Source of the DNA: Acidobacteriaceae bacterium
GTDB taxonomy: Bacteria; Acidobacteriota; Terriglobia; Terriglobales; Acidobacteriaceae
NCBI GenBank assembly: GCA_030038195.1
Contig: JASHPJ010000078.1
Location: 62,001 to 126,000, forward strand
DNA length: 64,000 bases
Direction: 5' to 3'
The notes beneath the pieces are model-generated. The model saw only the letters and a list, made by a program, of their open reading frames with translations. It was not told the origin of the DNA and searched no databases. Both the position numbers and the translations under genes were made by a program. Below, one piece after another: positions 52,338 to 60,432 of this stretch (positions are counted from its first letter, which is position 1; each line of letters starts with the position of its first letter).

Positions 52338-54206
52338 ATGAAGAACTTTCTGCGCCTGCTGCGCTACGGGCTGCCCTACACGCTGCAGTGGATACCGGGC
52401 GTGTTGCTGCTGGCGGCCGTGGGCGCGCTGGATGCCTTTCGCGTGCTGCTGCTGCAGCCCATCTTCGACCAGGTGCTGCGGCCCGACACCCCCGACGGGC
52501 CGATTCTTCTGGGCCTTCCCAGCAGTCGCTGGCACTTCGATCTGCGCCAGCTCGTTCCACACTTCCTGCATATGCACAATGCCTGGGTCGTTGTAGCCTT
52601 CGCGCTGGTGCTCTCCACGCTAGGCAAGGGACTTTGCGATTACACCGGCACCTACCTGGTGAACTATGCCGGCTTCGGCCTGATCACCGACCTGCGCAAC
52701 GATCTGTATGAAACCACGCTGCGCCGCTCGTCGAGCTTCTTTCACCGGCATCCCACCGGCACCATCCTTTCCACGCTCATCAACGATGTAGACAGGGTGC
52801 AGACCGCCGTCAGCTCGGTCATCGGCGATTTTCTGCAGCAGTTCTTCACCTTCGTCGTCGGGCTGGCCTTCGTCATTCGCATGGGCGGAGAGCTGAGCTG
52901 GGCGCTGCTGCTGTTTATTCCGGTGGTGGTTACATCGGCGCGCAAGATCGGCAGCGAGGTGAGGAGCCGCACCCGCACCGGCCAGGACAAGCTCGCCGAG
53001 ATTCAGAATATCCTGCACGAAACCGTTACCGGAAACCGCATCGTCAAGGCTTTCAATACCGAGCTGTGGGAGATTCTGCGCTTCAGGAAGGCCGCGCGGC
53101 GGCTGTTCCGCGCCAACCTGCGCAGCGTGCGCATTCAGTCCATCAGCTCGCCGCTGATGGACACCATCGGCGCCATCGCCATCGCCATGTTCCTGCTCAT
53201 CGGGCGCAACGAAATTCTGCACGGCCGCATGACCATGGGCCTCTTCGGCGCGTTCATCGTGCTGCTGTTCAAGCTCTACGATCCGGTGCGCAAGTTTGCG
53301 TATTTCTATAACAGCTTCCAGCAGGCCATGGGCGCATCGTCGTCGATGTTCGTCTTCTTTGACGCCGAGGACGACGTGAAGGAGCGGCCGCGCGCGGTTA
53401 CGCTTAGGAGCTTCCGTCAATCCATCCGGTTTGAAAAGGTCGGCTTCTCTTACAGCACCGATGAGGGCGAGCACCAGATTCTGCACGACGTGGATCTCGA
53501 AGTCCGCGCCGGCGAGGTGCTGGCGCTGGTGGGTCCCAGCGGAGCGGGGAAATCGACCCTGGTCAATCTCATTCCGCGATTCTTTGACGTGACCTCGGGC
53601 CGCATCCTCATGGACGGCCAGGACCTGCGCAGTCTTACGCTGGCCTCGCTGCGTGGGCAGGTGGCGCAGGTGACGCAAGAGACGATCCTCTTCAACGACA
53701 CGGTGCGCAACAACATCGCTTATGGTCAGCCGGACGTGAGGTTTGCGCTGGTGGAGAGCGCGGCGCGCAACGCGCTGGCCCATGACTTCATCCTGCGCAT
53801 GCCGCAGGGATACGACACGGTGATCGGCGAGAAAGGCTTTCGGCTTTCCGGCGGCGAGCGCCAGCGCATGGCCATTGCGCGCGCCATTCTGAAGAACGCG
53901 CCGGTGCTGATTCTCGACGAGGCCACCTCGGCGCTCGATTCCGAGAGCGAAGCGCTGGTGCAGGCCGCACTGGCCAACCTGATGAAAGACCGCACCGTGG
54001 TGGTGATTGCACACCGGCTCTCCACCATTCGCCGCGCCAATCGCATTGCCGTGCTCGAAGGCGGGCGCATCACGGCCATCGGCTGCCACGAAGAACTGCT
54101 CAATACCTCGCCCACCTATCAGAAGCTCTATCAACTGCAGTTTATCGACATGCCGGAAGCGCAGCCGCACGATCCGCTTGCGTTTGCCGTATCGCCAGAG
54201 GTTTAG
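52338..54206 (+). CDS. ABC transporter, MsbA-like lipid exporter (TMD-NBD fusion)
   Basis: 622 residues from ATG 52338, with AGGCGGG nine bases upstream; a GTG two codons earlier is too close to that site. The N-terminal half has six membrane helices, beginning RYGLPYTLQWIPGVLLLAAVGAL. The C-terminal ATPase has GPSGAGKST (Walker A), QETILFND (Q-loop), LSGGERQR (signature), VLILDEATSALD (Walker B) and IAHRLST (H-loop). It is a homodimeric half-transporter, probably flipping lipid A or another lipid-linked envelope precursor. yicC follows after 5 nt. The exact substrate is inferred from family and the gmhB neighbour. Confidence 0.9.
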   Translation: MKNFLRLLRYGLPYTLQWIPGVLLLAAVGALDAFRVLLLQPIFDQVLRPDTPDGPILLGLPSSRWHFDLRQLVPHFLHMHNAWVVVAFALVLSTLGKGLCDYTGTYLVNYAGFGLITDLRNDLYETTLRRSSSFFHRHPTGTILSTLINDVDRVQTAVSSVIGDFLQQFFTFVVGLAFVIRMGGELSWALLLFIPVVVTSARKIGSEVRSRTRTGQDKLAEIQNILHETVTGNRIVKAFNTELWEILRFRKAARRLFRANLRSVRIQSISSPLMDTIGAIAIAMFLLIGRNEILHGRMTMGLFGAFIVLLFKLYDPVRKFAYFYNSFQQAMGASSSMFVFFDAEDDVKERPRAVTLRSFRQSIRFEKVGFSYSTDEGEHQILHDVDLEVRAGEVLALVGPSGAGKSTLVNLIPRFFDVTSGRILMDGQDLRSLTLASLRGQVAQVTQETILFNDTVRNNIAYGQPDVRFALVESAARNALAHDFILRMPQGYDTVIGEKGFRLSGGERQRMAIARAILKNAPVLILDEATSALDSESEALVQAALANLMKDRTVVVIAHRLSTIRRANRIAVLEGGRITAIGCHEELLNTSPTYQKLYQLQFIDMPEAQPHDPLAFAVSPEV

Positions 54207-54211
54207 CCAGG

Positions 54212-55120
54212 ATGCCCTTGCATTCCCCGTCTTTGTATTCAATGACCGGCTTTGCGCGGGTCCAGGTCCGCGTCAACGACCAGCTCAGCTACACGCTCAG
54301 CCTCAAGAGCGTGAACCACCGTTTTCTCGATCTCCAGTTCCGGCTGCCCTCCGGTTTCGACGCGCTGGAAATGGATCTGCGCAAGACGCTGAAAGACGCG
54401 CTCATGCGCGGGCACGTGGAGCTGACGCTCTCCATTGACCGCAGCGCGCAGCAGCGGGCGGGCTATAACCGCGAGCTGGTTTTGAGCTTCCTTGCGGCCT
54501 TTCGCGAGGCGCAGCGAGACCACGCGGTGATGGGTGAGCCCGACCTGAATGCGGTGTTGCGTCTACCCGGCGCACTGCAGTCCGAAAGCCGCGGCGACGA
54601 CGATCTGGCCGCGATTGCCGCCAGCGTGGCTGAACAGATCGGTCCGCTTCTCGATCAACTGAAGGCCATGCGCGCACGCGAGGGCGAGGCACTGGCCGCC
54701 GTGCTGCATGGCACGCTGGACCGGCTGGCGGAAGCGACCGAGGGCGTGGCGTCGCTGCGCCCGGAGATCGAGCAGCGCTATCACGAACGATTGGCCCAGC
54801 GGCTCACAGCCACGGTGGGTTCGGAGTTCAGCCAGCAGCGTCTGCTCGAAGAGGTGGCCGTGCTGGTGGAGCGCAGCGACGTTTCGGAAGAGTTGGCGCG
54901 CATGGCCACGCACATCGGACACTTTCGCGAGCTGCTCGACTCCGGCGGCGAAGCCGGCAAGAAGCTCGACTTTCTGCTGCAGGAGATGAATCGCGAGGCC
55001 AACACACTGCTCTCCAAGACCAGTGGCATAGGTGGAAAGGGGACCCGCATGACCGAACTTGGACTGGCGATGAAAGCCGAGATCGAGAAGGCGCGTGAGC
55101 AGATCCAGAACGTGGAATGA
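54212..55120 (+). CDS. yicC: YicC family endoribonuclease-like protein
   Basis: 302 residues. The N-terminus MPLHSPSLYSMTGFARV contains the family's SMTGFAR. KSVNHRFLDLQFRLP, FLLQEMNREANTLLSKT and the final KAEIEKAREQIQNVE are also characteristic. E. coli YicC acts as an endoribonuclease. It starts 5 nt after the ABC transporter gene with an adjacent AGCCAGG, so it is probably co-transcribed. In many bacteria yicC precedes gmk, as here, though a 383-bp repeat-filled gap separates them. Confidence 0.92.
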   Translation: MPLHSPSLYSMTGFARVQVRVNDQLSYTLSLKSVNHRFLDLQFRLPSGFDALEMDLRKTLKDALMRGHVELTLSIDRSAQQRAGYNRELVLSFLAAFREAQRDHAVMGEPDLNAVLRLPGALQSESRGDDDLAAIAASVAEQIGPLLDQLKAMRAREGEALAAVLHGTLDRLAEATEGVASLRPEIEQRYHERLAQRLTATVGSEFSQQRLLEEVAVLVERSDVSEELARMATHIGHFRELLDSGGEAGKKLDFLLQEMNREANTLLSKTSGIGGKGTRMTELGLAMKAEIEKAREQIQNVE

Positions 55121-55127
55121 TTTTTGA

Positions 55128-55169
55128 GGGAATAGGGAATAGGGAATAGGGAATAGGGAACAGGGAACA
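55128..55169. repeat. Heptanucleotide tandem repeat (6 units)
   Basis: Four GGGAATA units are followed by two GGGAACA units, 42 bp in all, starting 7 bp after the yicC stop codon. Confidence 0.9.
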
Positions 55170-55289
55170 GAGCCAGTGGAAGAATTCGTTACGCAGATTT
55201 GTTTTGTAGCAGCACACGACTTTAGTCGTGCCGAAAAGGGCGCATACAACCTGGGGTTTTATTGATCGCTGCATAAAGAATGTCCGGTT

Positions 55290-55340
55290 GTCGTCCTGAG
55301 CGAAGTCCGCCGCGGCGGAGAGTCGAAGGACCTGCGGTTG
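55290..55340. repeat. Interspersed repeat with GCCGCGGC palindromic core
   Basis: GTCGTCCTGAGCGAAG, then the 14-bp palindrome TCCGCCGCGGCGGA (55306-55319), then GTCGAAGGACCTGCGGTTG. It matches the interior of the MITE-like element at 11850-12002, with a shorter middle. Confidence 0.7.
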
Positions 55341-55503
55341 CCTTTCTTCCGCCGACAGGATATTACTTTTGCAGTATTCAATAGCCCCTGTGGGATTTTT
55401 ATTTGCGCTCTGCACGGAATGGACGCAACCGGATCGAAGAACAACAGACTTGCACCGATTGAACGGCGCAGATCGATACTGAAACGAAAGGGAAATTCGA
55501 ACC

Positions 55504-56247
55504 TTGGCAGGGATTCTCTTCATTATCTCGGCGCCTTCGGGCTCAGGCAAAAGCACGCTGGTGAGCGAGCTGCGCAAGCAGGTGAGCGGCGTGGACTTCT
55601 CAGTCTCGTGGACTACGCGCCAGCCGCGCGGATCGGAAGAAAGCGGGCGCGAGTACCACTTCACCACGCGCGAGGAGTTCCTGCGCATGGTGGATGCGGG
55701 CATGTTCCTTGAATATGCTCAGGTCTTTGGCAACCATCTCTACGGCACCGCGCGCCAGTCGCTGGATGAGGCGCGCGCGCAGGGGCACGACCTGCTGCTC
55801 GACATCGACGTGCAGGGTGCGGCGCAGGTGCGCGCCAAGATGCCGGAGGCGGTGAGCATCTTTGTGCTGCCGCCCAACCCCAAGGTGCTGCGCACGCGGC
55901 TACGCAACCGCTTCCGTGCGGAAGGTGCTGTGAATGAGGCGGAACTGTATCGCCGGCTCTCCGAGGCCAGCAAGGAGATTGAGAATTACCGCCAATACGG
56001 GTATATTCTGGTCAACGACATCCTCGACCGGGCGGTAGCGCAGTTGGAAGCCATTGTGCTGGCCGAGCGCTTCTACAGAAACGGCGAAGCGATTGCATAC
56101 CGTTCGCGCAGGGTGTTGGAGGTCGCCGCAGCCTGCCTGCAACAGAACTCGCAGGAGCGGCTCAAGCCTGTGCTGGAGGCCTTTGGTATTCTGGGCGAAT
56201 CCGGCCAGCAGCAGTTGCCCTTTGGAGATGACCCCGATGACGATTGA
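55504..56247 (+). CDS. gmk: Guanylate kinase
   Basis: 247 residues from TTG 55504, with AAAGGGA upstream. P-loop APSGSGKST, GMP-binding SVSWTTRQPRGSEESGREYHF, EYAQVFGNHLYGT, LLLDIDVQGAAQVR and the lid region RLRNRF are all present. It phosphorylates GMP to GDP. It is about 40 residues longer than usual at the C-terminus (acidic PFGDDPDDD end). The 3' end overlaps rpoZ by 11 nt, an arrangement common for gmk-rpoZ. Confidence 0.94.
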   Translation: MAGILFIISAPSGSGKSTLVSELRKQVSGVDFSVSWTTRQPRGSEESGREYHFTTREEFLRMVDAGMFLEYAQVFGNHLYGTARQSLDEARAQGHDLLLDIDVQGAAQVRAKMPEAVSIFVLPPNPKVLRTRLRNRFRAEGAVNEAELYRRLSEASKEIENYRQYGYILVNDILDRAVAQLEAIVLAERFYRNGEAIAYRSRRVLEVAAACLQQNSQERLKPVLEAFGILGESGQQQLPFGDDPDDD

Positions 56248-56467
56248 GACCAGCTTCGACTCAAACTACCGCAAGGTTTTGGTCGCTGCGCGCCGCGCTC
56301 GCCAGTTGCAGAGCGGTTCTCACGCTCTGATCCCCAGTCAGTCCACCAAAGCATGCCGCATTGCCCAGGAAGAGATTGAGGCAGGCAAGATTGCTTATGT
56401 CAAGGCCGATGTGGCCGTGACGAAGCCGCTGGTGGAAGGACCGGCCGTTCCTATCCTGCTCGGCTGA
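56237..56467 (+). CDS. rpoZ: RNA polymerase omega subunit
   Basis: 76 residues from ATG 56237, chosen because GGAG lies nine bases upstream; an ATG three codons earlier is too close. The sequence has SNYRKVLVAARRARQLQSG, then IAQEEIEAGKIAYVK, matching the short omega family. It assists assembly of RNA polymerase. It overlaps the gmk end and is followed by coaBC after a long repeat-filled gap, the common gmk-rpoZ-coaBC gene order. Confidence 0.88.
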   Translation: MTIETSFDSNYRKVLVAARRARQLQSGSHALIPSQSTKACRIAQEEIEAGKIAYVKADVAVTKPLVEGPAVPILLG

Positions 56468-56793
56468 GTTTTCTTTTCGCTCCTCCATGCCCGCTTTGGC
56501 GGGCAGTGCGTAGCTGTGCCCATTGCGGTTGCAGAGAAAGATCTGCGCGTCAGCACGATGCCTTTCCGTCTGATCCCAGGGCAATCGCAGGCGAGAGAAG
56601 GTTCACACTACCCCTACGGGGCGGTTCAAATCTATTTCTCCGTTTCCCAGGGTTCCGTCCGCCTCAGCAGACTTCACCCTGGGCTATTTTCCGCTCGTCC
56701 CTCCGGGACGAAGGGACGATGTTGCCTGATCGGACGTTCAAAAGCCAACCCAATCTGTGAAACCCACTGCATTTTGCAACTGCCTGATCTAAA

Positions 56794-56931
56794 GAAGCTC
56801 TGATTCAGTCACTCACTCATCCCTCAGGGATTAAAGCCCCATTTCTTTTACGACGCTTGCGGCACCCTTCGACAAGCTCAGGGCAGGCTCGAAGCCGTGC
56901 CCTTTCAAAACGACGACCGAATCAGAGCTTC
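56794..56931. repeat. Foldback element with 112-nt core
   Basis: GAAGCTCTGATTC (56794-56806) pairs perfectly with GAATCAGAGCTTC (56919-56931). Inside, GGCAC...GTGCC and TTCGA...TCGAA nest. It has the same design as the 82-nt family but a different core length and arm sequence. Confidence 0.6.
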
Positions 56932-56933
56932 CC

Positions 56934-56975
56934 TAACCCCGACCTCCGATCCCTGATCCCTGATTCCTGACCCCT
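56934..56975. repeat. Heptanucleotide tandem repeat (6 units)
   Basis: Units TAACCCC, GACCTCC, GATCCCT, GATCCCT, GATTCCT, GACCCCT: 42 bp, ending 16 bp before the coaBC start. On the other strand it is A/G-rich like the repeat after yicC, and it has the same unit and array size. Confidence 0.8.
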
Positions 56976-56991
56976 GTTCTACAATCGAGTC

Positions 56992-58308
56992 ATGCGCGTT
57001 ACGGTGGCTGTCTCCGGTGGCATTGCGGCGTACAAGGCGGCGGAGCTGGTCCGCGCGCTGCAGCGGCAGCAGGTGGAAGTGCACGTGGTCATGACTGCTG
57101 CGGCGCAGCGCTTCGTGCAGCCCATGACCTTTGCGGCGCTCACCGGCCATCGCGTGATCACCAGCCTATGGGAGGAAGCCGGCTCGCAGGAAGCATCATC
57201 CGAGCAGAACGGCATCGACCACATCGCCGAAGCGCAGTGGACGGATGCTCTCGTGGTCGCGCCGGCCACGGCCAACATCCTGGCCAAATTTGCGCACGGC
57301 ATCGCCGATGATTTTCTTTCTACGATGTACCTGGCCACGACCGCGCCGGTGCTGGTTGCGCCGGCGATGAATGTGAATATGTGGCATCATCCGGCGACGC
57401 GAGCGAACCTGGAAACGCTGCGGCAGCGCGGCGTGCGCATCATCGAGCCGGGCACGGGCGATCTGGCCTGTGGCATGGTGGGCGCAGGACGCATGGCCGA
57501 GCCGGAGGCGATTGCCGCGGTGGTGCTTTCGGCCGTCCATCGCCGCCATGACCTGGCCGACGAAGTAGTACTGGTCACTGCCGGCGGCACGCGCGAGGCG
57601 CTTGACCCGGTGCGGTTCATCGGCAACCGCTCGAGCGGCAAGATGGGTTATGCGCTGGCTGAGGCGGCGCAAGATCGCGGCGCGCGTGTAATCCTGGTGA
57701 GCGGGCCGTCAGCGCTGCATCCGCCGATGCACTGCGAGCTGGTGAAGGTCACCACTGCCGACGAGATGCGCAACGCGGTGCTGGAGCGGATGAACGACGC
57801 TACGCTGGTGATCAAGGCCGCGGCGGTGGCCGACTACCGGCCCAGGGTCGTGGCCGAGCACAAGCTCAAGCGCAGCGGTCCGCTGACGCTGGAGCTTGCG
57901 CCCACCGAGGACATCCTGGCCGAGGTGGTGCGGCGGCGGCGGCCGGGGCAACTCATCGTGGGCTTTGCCGCGGAGACCCAGAACCAGATGGAGAATGGCC
58001 GTGCCAAGCTGCTCAAAAAGGGTGTGGACGCGATCGTGGTGAACGATGTCGCCGGTGGTGGCGCGGGCATCGATGCGGACACGAATGCGGCGACGTTTCT
58101 GACGCCGACCACGGCGATTGATCTGCCCGAGATACCCAAGCGCGAGCTGGCCGATCGCATCCTCGACGAGATTCTTACGCTGCGGCGTCCACGGCCGATG
58201 GTGCTGGAACTGGATGCGCAGGAGAGCGCGGAGCCGGCCCGCGAGGCTGCGCGCGAGGACGAAGTCATCGTTGCCGGTTCCGGCCGCCGCCAGTTGATTG
58301 TGGAGTAG
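56992..58308 (+). CDS. coaBC: Bifunctional phosphopantothenoylcysteine decarboxylase/phosphopantothenate-cysteine ligase
   Basis: 438 residues. The N-terminal CoaC flavoprotein has SGGIAAYKAAEL, catalytic His in GIDHI, PAMNVNMW and the substrate-clamp Cys in LACGMVGAGRM. The C-terminal CoaB ligase has VTAGGTREALDPVRFI, NRSSGKMGYALA, KAAAVADYRP, KLKR and VGFAAET. It makes 4'-phosphopantetheine in CoA synthesis. The C-terminal 45 residues are variable and acidic. The gene starts just after a 7-bp tandem repeat with no strong ribosome site. The glycosylase gene follows after 3 nt. Confidence 0.95.
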   Translation: MRVTVAVSGGIAAYKAAELVRALQRQQVEVHVVMTAAAQRFVQPMTFAALTGHRVITSLWEEAGSQEASSEQNGIDHIAEAQWTDALVVAPATANILAKFAHGIADDFLSTMYLATTAPVLVAPAMNVNMWHHPATRANLETLRQRGVRIIEPGTGDLACGMVGAGRMAEPEAIAAVVLSAVHRRHDLADEVVLVTAGGTREALDPVRFIGNRSSGKMGYALAEAAQDRGARVILVSGPSALHPPMHCELVKVTTADEMRNAVLERMNDATLVIKAAAVADYRPRVVAEHKLKRSGPLTLELAPTEDILAEVVRRRRPGQLIVGFAAETQNQMENGRAKLLKKGVDAIVVNDVAGGGAGIDADTNAATFLTPTTAIDLPEIPKRELADRILDEILTLRRPRPMVLELDAQESAEPAREAAREDEVIVAGSGRRQLIVE

Positions 58309-58311
58309 CCT

Positions 58312-59250
58312 GTGCCACGCCCGCTCGATGCTGCACTGCGCAACGCTCTTGCGGAGCGGATGCGCTTCTATCGCGACCTGGGACTGACGGAGTTCTATCG
58401 CCGGCCGGTGGAAGAGACCACCGAAGAGCCGGGGTTATCGGCAGAACTCGCACCTGCAACCAGCGGAATCGCGCCTGATTCCGCACAAAGTCCGGGCGCC
58501 TCATCTTCGCCGATGCGCGCTATGAGCGAATCGGCGAAGGTGGAAGAGCGCCATTCTCAACCAGCCATGCCATCACCGACCCAGACGAATTTCTTTGGAG
58601 AGGAGCCAGCCGCTCCTGCGCGCAAATCGCCGTTTCCTGCGCCCCCTGCGCAGGCGCTTAACATCGTGCCGCCGGCGGAGCGGCCCGCGGCGCTCGAACT
58701 GATCCGCGAAGACATTGGCGACTGCACCCGCTGCGAGCTGCACAAGGGCCGCAACAAGATCGTCTTTGGCGACGGCTCGCCCACCGCGCGGCTGATGTTT
58801 GTGGGCGAAGGTCCGGGCGCAGACGAGGACGCGCAGGGACTGCCGTTCGTGGGCCGCGCCGGGCAACTGCTCAACAACATGATTGCCGCGATGGGCCTGA
58901 AGCGCGAAGAGGTGTATATCGCCAACGTAGTCAAGTGCCGTCCGCCGGGCAACCGCACGCCCGAGCCCGCGGAGGCCAACACCTGCTCGCCGTTTCTCTT
59001 TCGCCAGATCGACGTGGTGCGGCCGCAGGTGCTGGTGGCGCTGGGCGCAACGGCAGCCACCTATCTGCTGGGACAGCGCCAGCCGCTAGCCGGGCTGCGC
59101 GGATGCGTGCACGTAGTGCGCGGATGCCAGTTGATCGTGACCTACCATCCGGCGTTCCTGCTGCGCGATCCGCGGCAGAAGAAGGAAGCCTGGGCCGACC
59201 TGCAGATTGCCATGCGCGAGCTGGGGTTGAAGTCGCCGGCGCGGGGGTGA
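58312..59250 (+). CDS. Type-4 uracil-DNA glycosylase (Fe-S)
   Basis: 312 residues from GTG 58312, with GGAG seven bases upstream, 3 nt after coaBC. The first 115 residues form a variable Pro/Glu-rich extension. The catalytic domain has [12 protein letters not shown] (two cluster Cys), [23 protein letters not shown] split over the uracil-binding motif, [13 protein letters not shown] (third Cys), NTCSPFLF (fourth Cys) and [12 protein letters not shown] (catalytic His). Such enzymes remove uracil from DNA. The long N-terminal extension is seen in some family members; its role is unknown. Confidence 0.92.
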   Translation: MPRPLDAALRNALAERMRFYRDLGLTEFYRRPVEETTEEPGLSAELAPATSGIAPDSAQSPGASSSPMRAMSESAKVEERHSQPAMPSPTQTNFFGEEPAAPARKSPFPAPPAQALNIVPPAERPAALELIREDIGDCTRCELHKGRNKIVFGDGSPTARLMFVGEGPGADEDAQGLPFVGRAGQLLNNMIAAMGLKREEVYIANVVKCRPPGNRTPEPAEANTCSPFLFRQIDVVRPQVLVALGATAATYLLGQRQPLAGLRGCVHVVRGCQLIVTYHPAFLLRDPRQKKEAWADLQIAMRELGLKSPARG

Positions 59251-59270
59251 GAGCGGGTTGCGGCTGGTTT

Positions 59271-59341
59271 GGGTTCGTGCTTTCCCAGGTTAGGTGCAAA
59301 GATAAAAACGCGCCGAACCTGGGGCACCCATTTTCGTGCCT
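59271..59341. repeat. GTGCTTTC...GGGGCACCC repeat, copy 1
   Basis: TTCGTGCTTTCCCAGGTTA ... CGAACCTGGGGCACCC ... TTTTCGTGC. The CCAGGTT/AACCTGG and GTGC/GCAC pairs make a hairpin. It lies between the glycosylase gene and the convergent glucokinase gene. Confidence 0.65.
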
Positions 59342-59362
59342 GGGTTGAGTACGCTGATTTTG

Positions 59363-60076
59363 TTATTTATCGCGCCAGAGAGCGACACCGCCCAGCAGGC
59401 CGGCTTCGTTGGAGACGATCTCTACGTCCTTCGGCGGGGTGAAGTCGATCTTCTTGGCGTTGCCGCCGCCTAGATACAGATGGTCCCAGTTGAAGAGCTT
59501 TGCGGTTTGCTCGATGGCTTCCTGCAGGTGCTTGTTCCAATCCTTCTTGCCGTGCTTTTCCAGGCCGCGCTTGCCCAGGTAGTCCTCGTAGGTCTTCTTC
59601 TTCCAGGGGTGATGACCCAGTTCGAGGCCGGGGCAGAGCTTGCCGTTGGTAAACAGGGCTGAGCCCATGCCGGTGCCGAGGGTGAGGATGAGCTCAACGC
59701 CGTCGCCCTTGACGGCGCCGTAGCCCTGCACGGAGGCATCGTTGGCGACGCGGACCGGCTTCTTCCAGCGCTTTTCCAGTTCTTCCTGGAAGTGGAAGTT
59801 CATCCAGTCGGGGTGGAGGTTGACGGCGGTGTAAGTGACGCCGCGCTTGGTGACGCCGGGAAAGCCGACGGAGACGCGGTCGAACCTGGCGAGGGGCTGG
59901 ATGAGCTGGTCGAGCGCGATGAGGACGGCCTTGGGCGTGGGCACGGCGGGCGTTTCGACGCGCTGGCGGTCGCTGACAGGTTTGCCGGCGGGCGAGAGAA
60001 GCATGGCCTTGAGGCCGGTGCCGCCGATGTCGATGGCGAGAGTGATGGGAGATTTGCGCGAGGCCGTGGTGGTCAT
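59363..60076 (-). CDS. ppgK: ROK-family polyphosphate glucokinase-like kinase
   Basis: 237 residues from ATG 60076; the frame is open further upstream but that part has repeat-derived sequence. ROK motifs: LAIDIGGTGLKAML phosphate loop, VANDASVQGYG with catalytic Asp, LTLGTGMGSALF, and LELGHHPWKK. As in polyphosphate-dependent glucokinases, the usual ROK CxCGxxGC zinc motif is missing. It phosphorylates glucose, probably using polyphosphate and possibly ATP. Ribosome site not evident. It is convergent with the glycosylase gene and divergent from priA. Confidence 0.87.
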   Translation of the reverse strand: MTTTASRKSPITLAIDIGGTGLKAMLLSPAGKPVSDRQRVETPAVPTPKAVLIALDQLIQPLARFDRVSVGFPGVTKRGVTYTAVNLHPDWMNFHFQEELEKRWKKPVRVANDASVQGYGAVKGDGVELILTLGTGMGSALFTNGKLCPGLELGHHPWKKKTYEDYLGKRGLEKHGKKDWNKHLQEAIEQTAKLFNWDHLYLGGGNAKKIDFTPPKDVEIVSNEAGLLGGVALWRDK

Positions 60077-60167
60077 CAGGAATGAATTGTAACTGTGCAA
60101 AGTGGGAGGGTGCACGGAGTGGTCCGTATGGAGAGAGGGTGGTTGAGGGAAGTTTGCGATGGGTTGG

Positions 60168-60240
60168 AGTTCGTGCTTTCTCACCTTAGCCCATTCGCGA
60201 AGAACGCGAATTGCCGAAGGTGGGGCACCCGTTTTCGTGC
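60168..60240. repeat. GTGCTTTC...GGGGCACCC repeat, copy 2
   Basis: AGTTCGTGCTTTCTCACCTTA ... GAAGGTGGGGCACCC ... TTTTCGTGC, with CACCTT/AAGGTG and an inner TTCGCG...CGCGAA pairing. It is close to copy 1 in both flanks but differs in the loop. Confidence 0.65.
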
Positions 60241-60314
60241 TTCGTTGAGAGTGTGCGAGTTGCGCGAGCTGGGCGAAGAGGCGCGTGCGGGGCGGACAGT
60301 ACACTGAAGACTAC

Positions 60315-60424
60315 AGCGTTTTCGATTCTGCTGTGGACAGAACGTGCGATGCTGAGCGGCTTTTTCCCCAGAAAAAGCCGCCTTTCACGGCTCCAAAGAT
60401 GTCAACATGTGAATCGAAAACGCT
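60315..60424. repeat. Foldback element, 82-nt-core family, copy 3
   Basis: AGCGTTTTCGATTC (60315-60328) pairs perfectly with GAATCGAAAACGCT (60411-60424), enclosing 82 nt. Inside, GCGGCTTTTTC (60356-60366) pairs with 60371-60381 around CCCA, at almost the same offset as the inner hairpin of copy 1. The sequence CGCTCTA ends both copies. Confidence 0.8.
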
Positions 60425-60432
60425 CTAGTCCC

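Larger units (their letters stand above)
55121..55503. other. Repeat-rich gap between yicC and gmk
   Basis: It contains a 6 x 7-bp tandem repeat (55128-55169), a CACGACT/AGTCGTG hairpin (55215-55230) and a CCTGAGCGAAG...CCTGCGGTTG repeat (55290-55340). The last 100 bp should hold the gmk promoter and an AAAGGGA ribosome site. No gene is seen. Confidence 0.6.
56468..56991. other. Repeat-rich gap between rpoZ and coaBC
   Basis: It contains a GCCCGC/GCGGGC hairpin (56489-56504) that may end rpoZ transcription, a foldback element (56794-56931) and a 7-bp tandem repeat (56934-56975). The short open frames here read through repeat DNA and are not convincing genes. Confidence 0.6.
60077..60432. other. 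Divergent gap between ppgK and priA, filled with repeats
   Basis: It holds one GTGCTTTC...GGGGCAC repeat (60168-60240) and the foldback element at 60315-60424, which ends 8 bp before the priA start. Little unoccupied sequence is left for a conventional promoter and ribosome site. Confidence 0.6.

Noticed and set aside
54563-55249. A 228-codon minus-strand frame across yicC
   Set aside because: It is a shadow of yicC that begins in the 7-bp tandem repeat.
56506-56803. Two overlapping small frames (84 and 95 codons) between rpoZ and coaBC
   Set aside because: They read through intergenic repeat DNA, lack clear ribosome sites, and one conflicts with the other frame.
60211-60432. Longer N-terminus for PriA
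   Set aside because: The stretch is made of the intergenic repeat and foldback element; PriA homology starts at ATG 60433.
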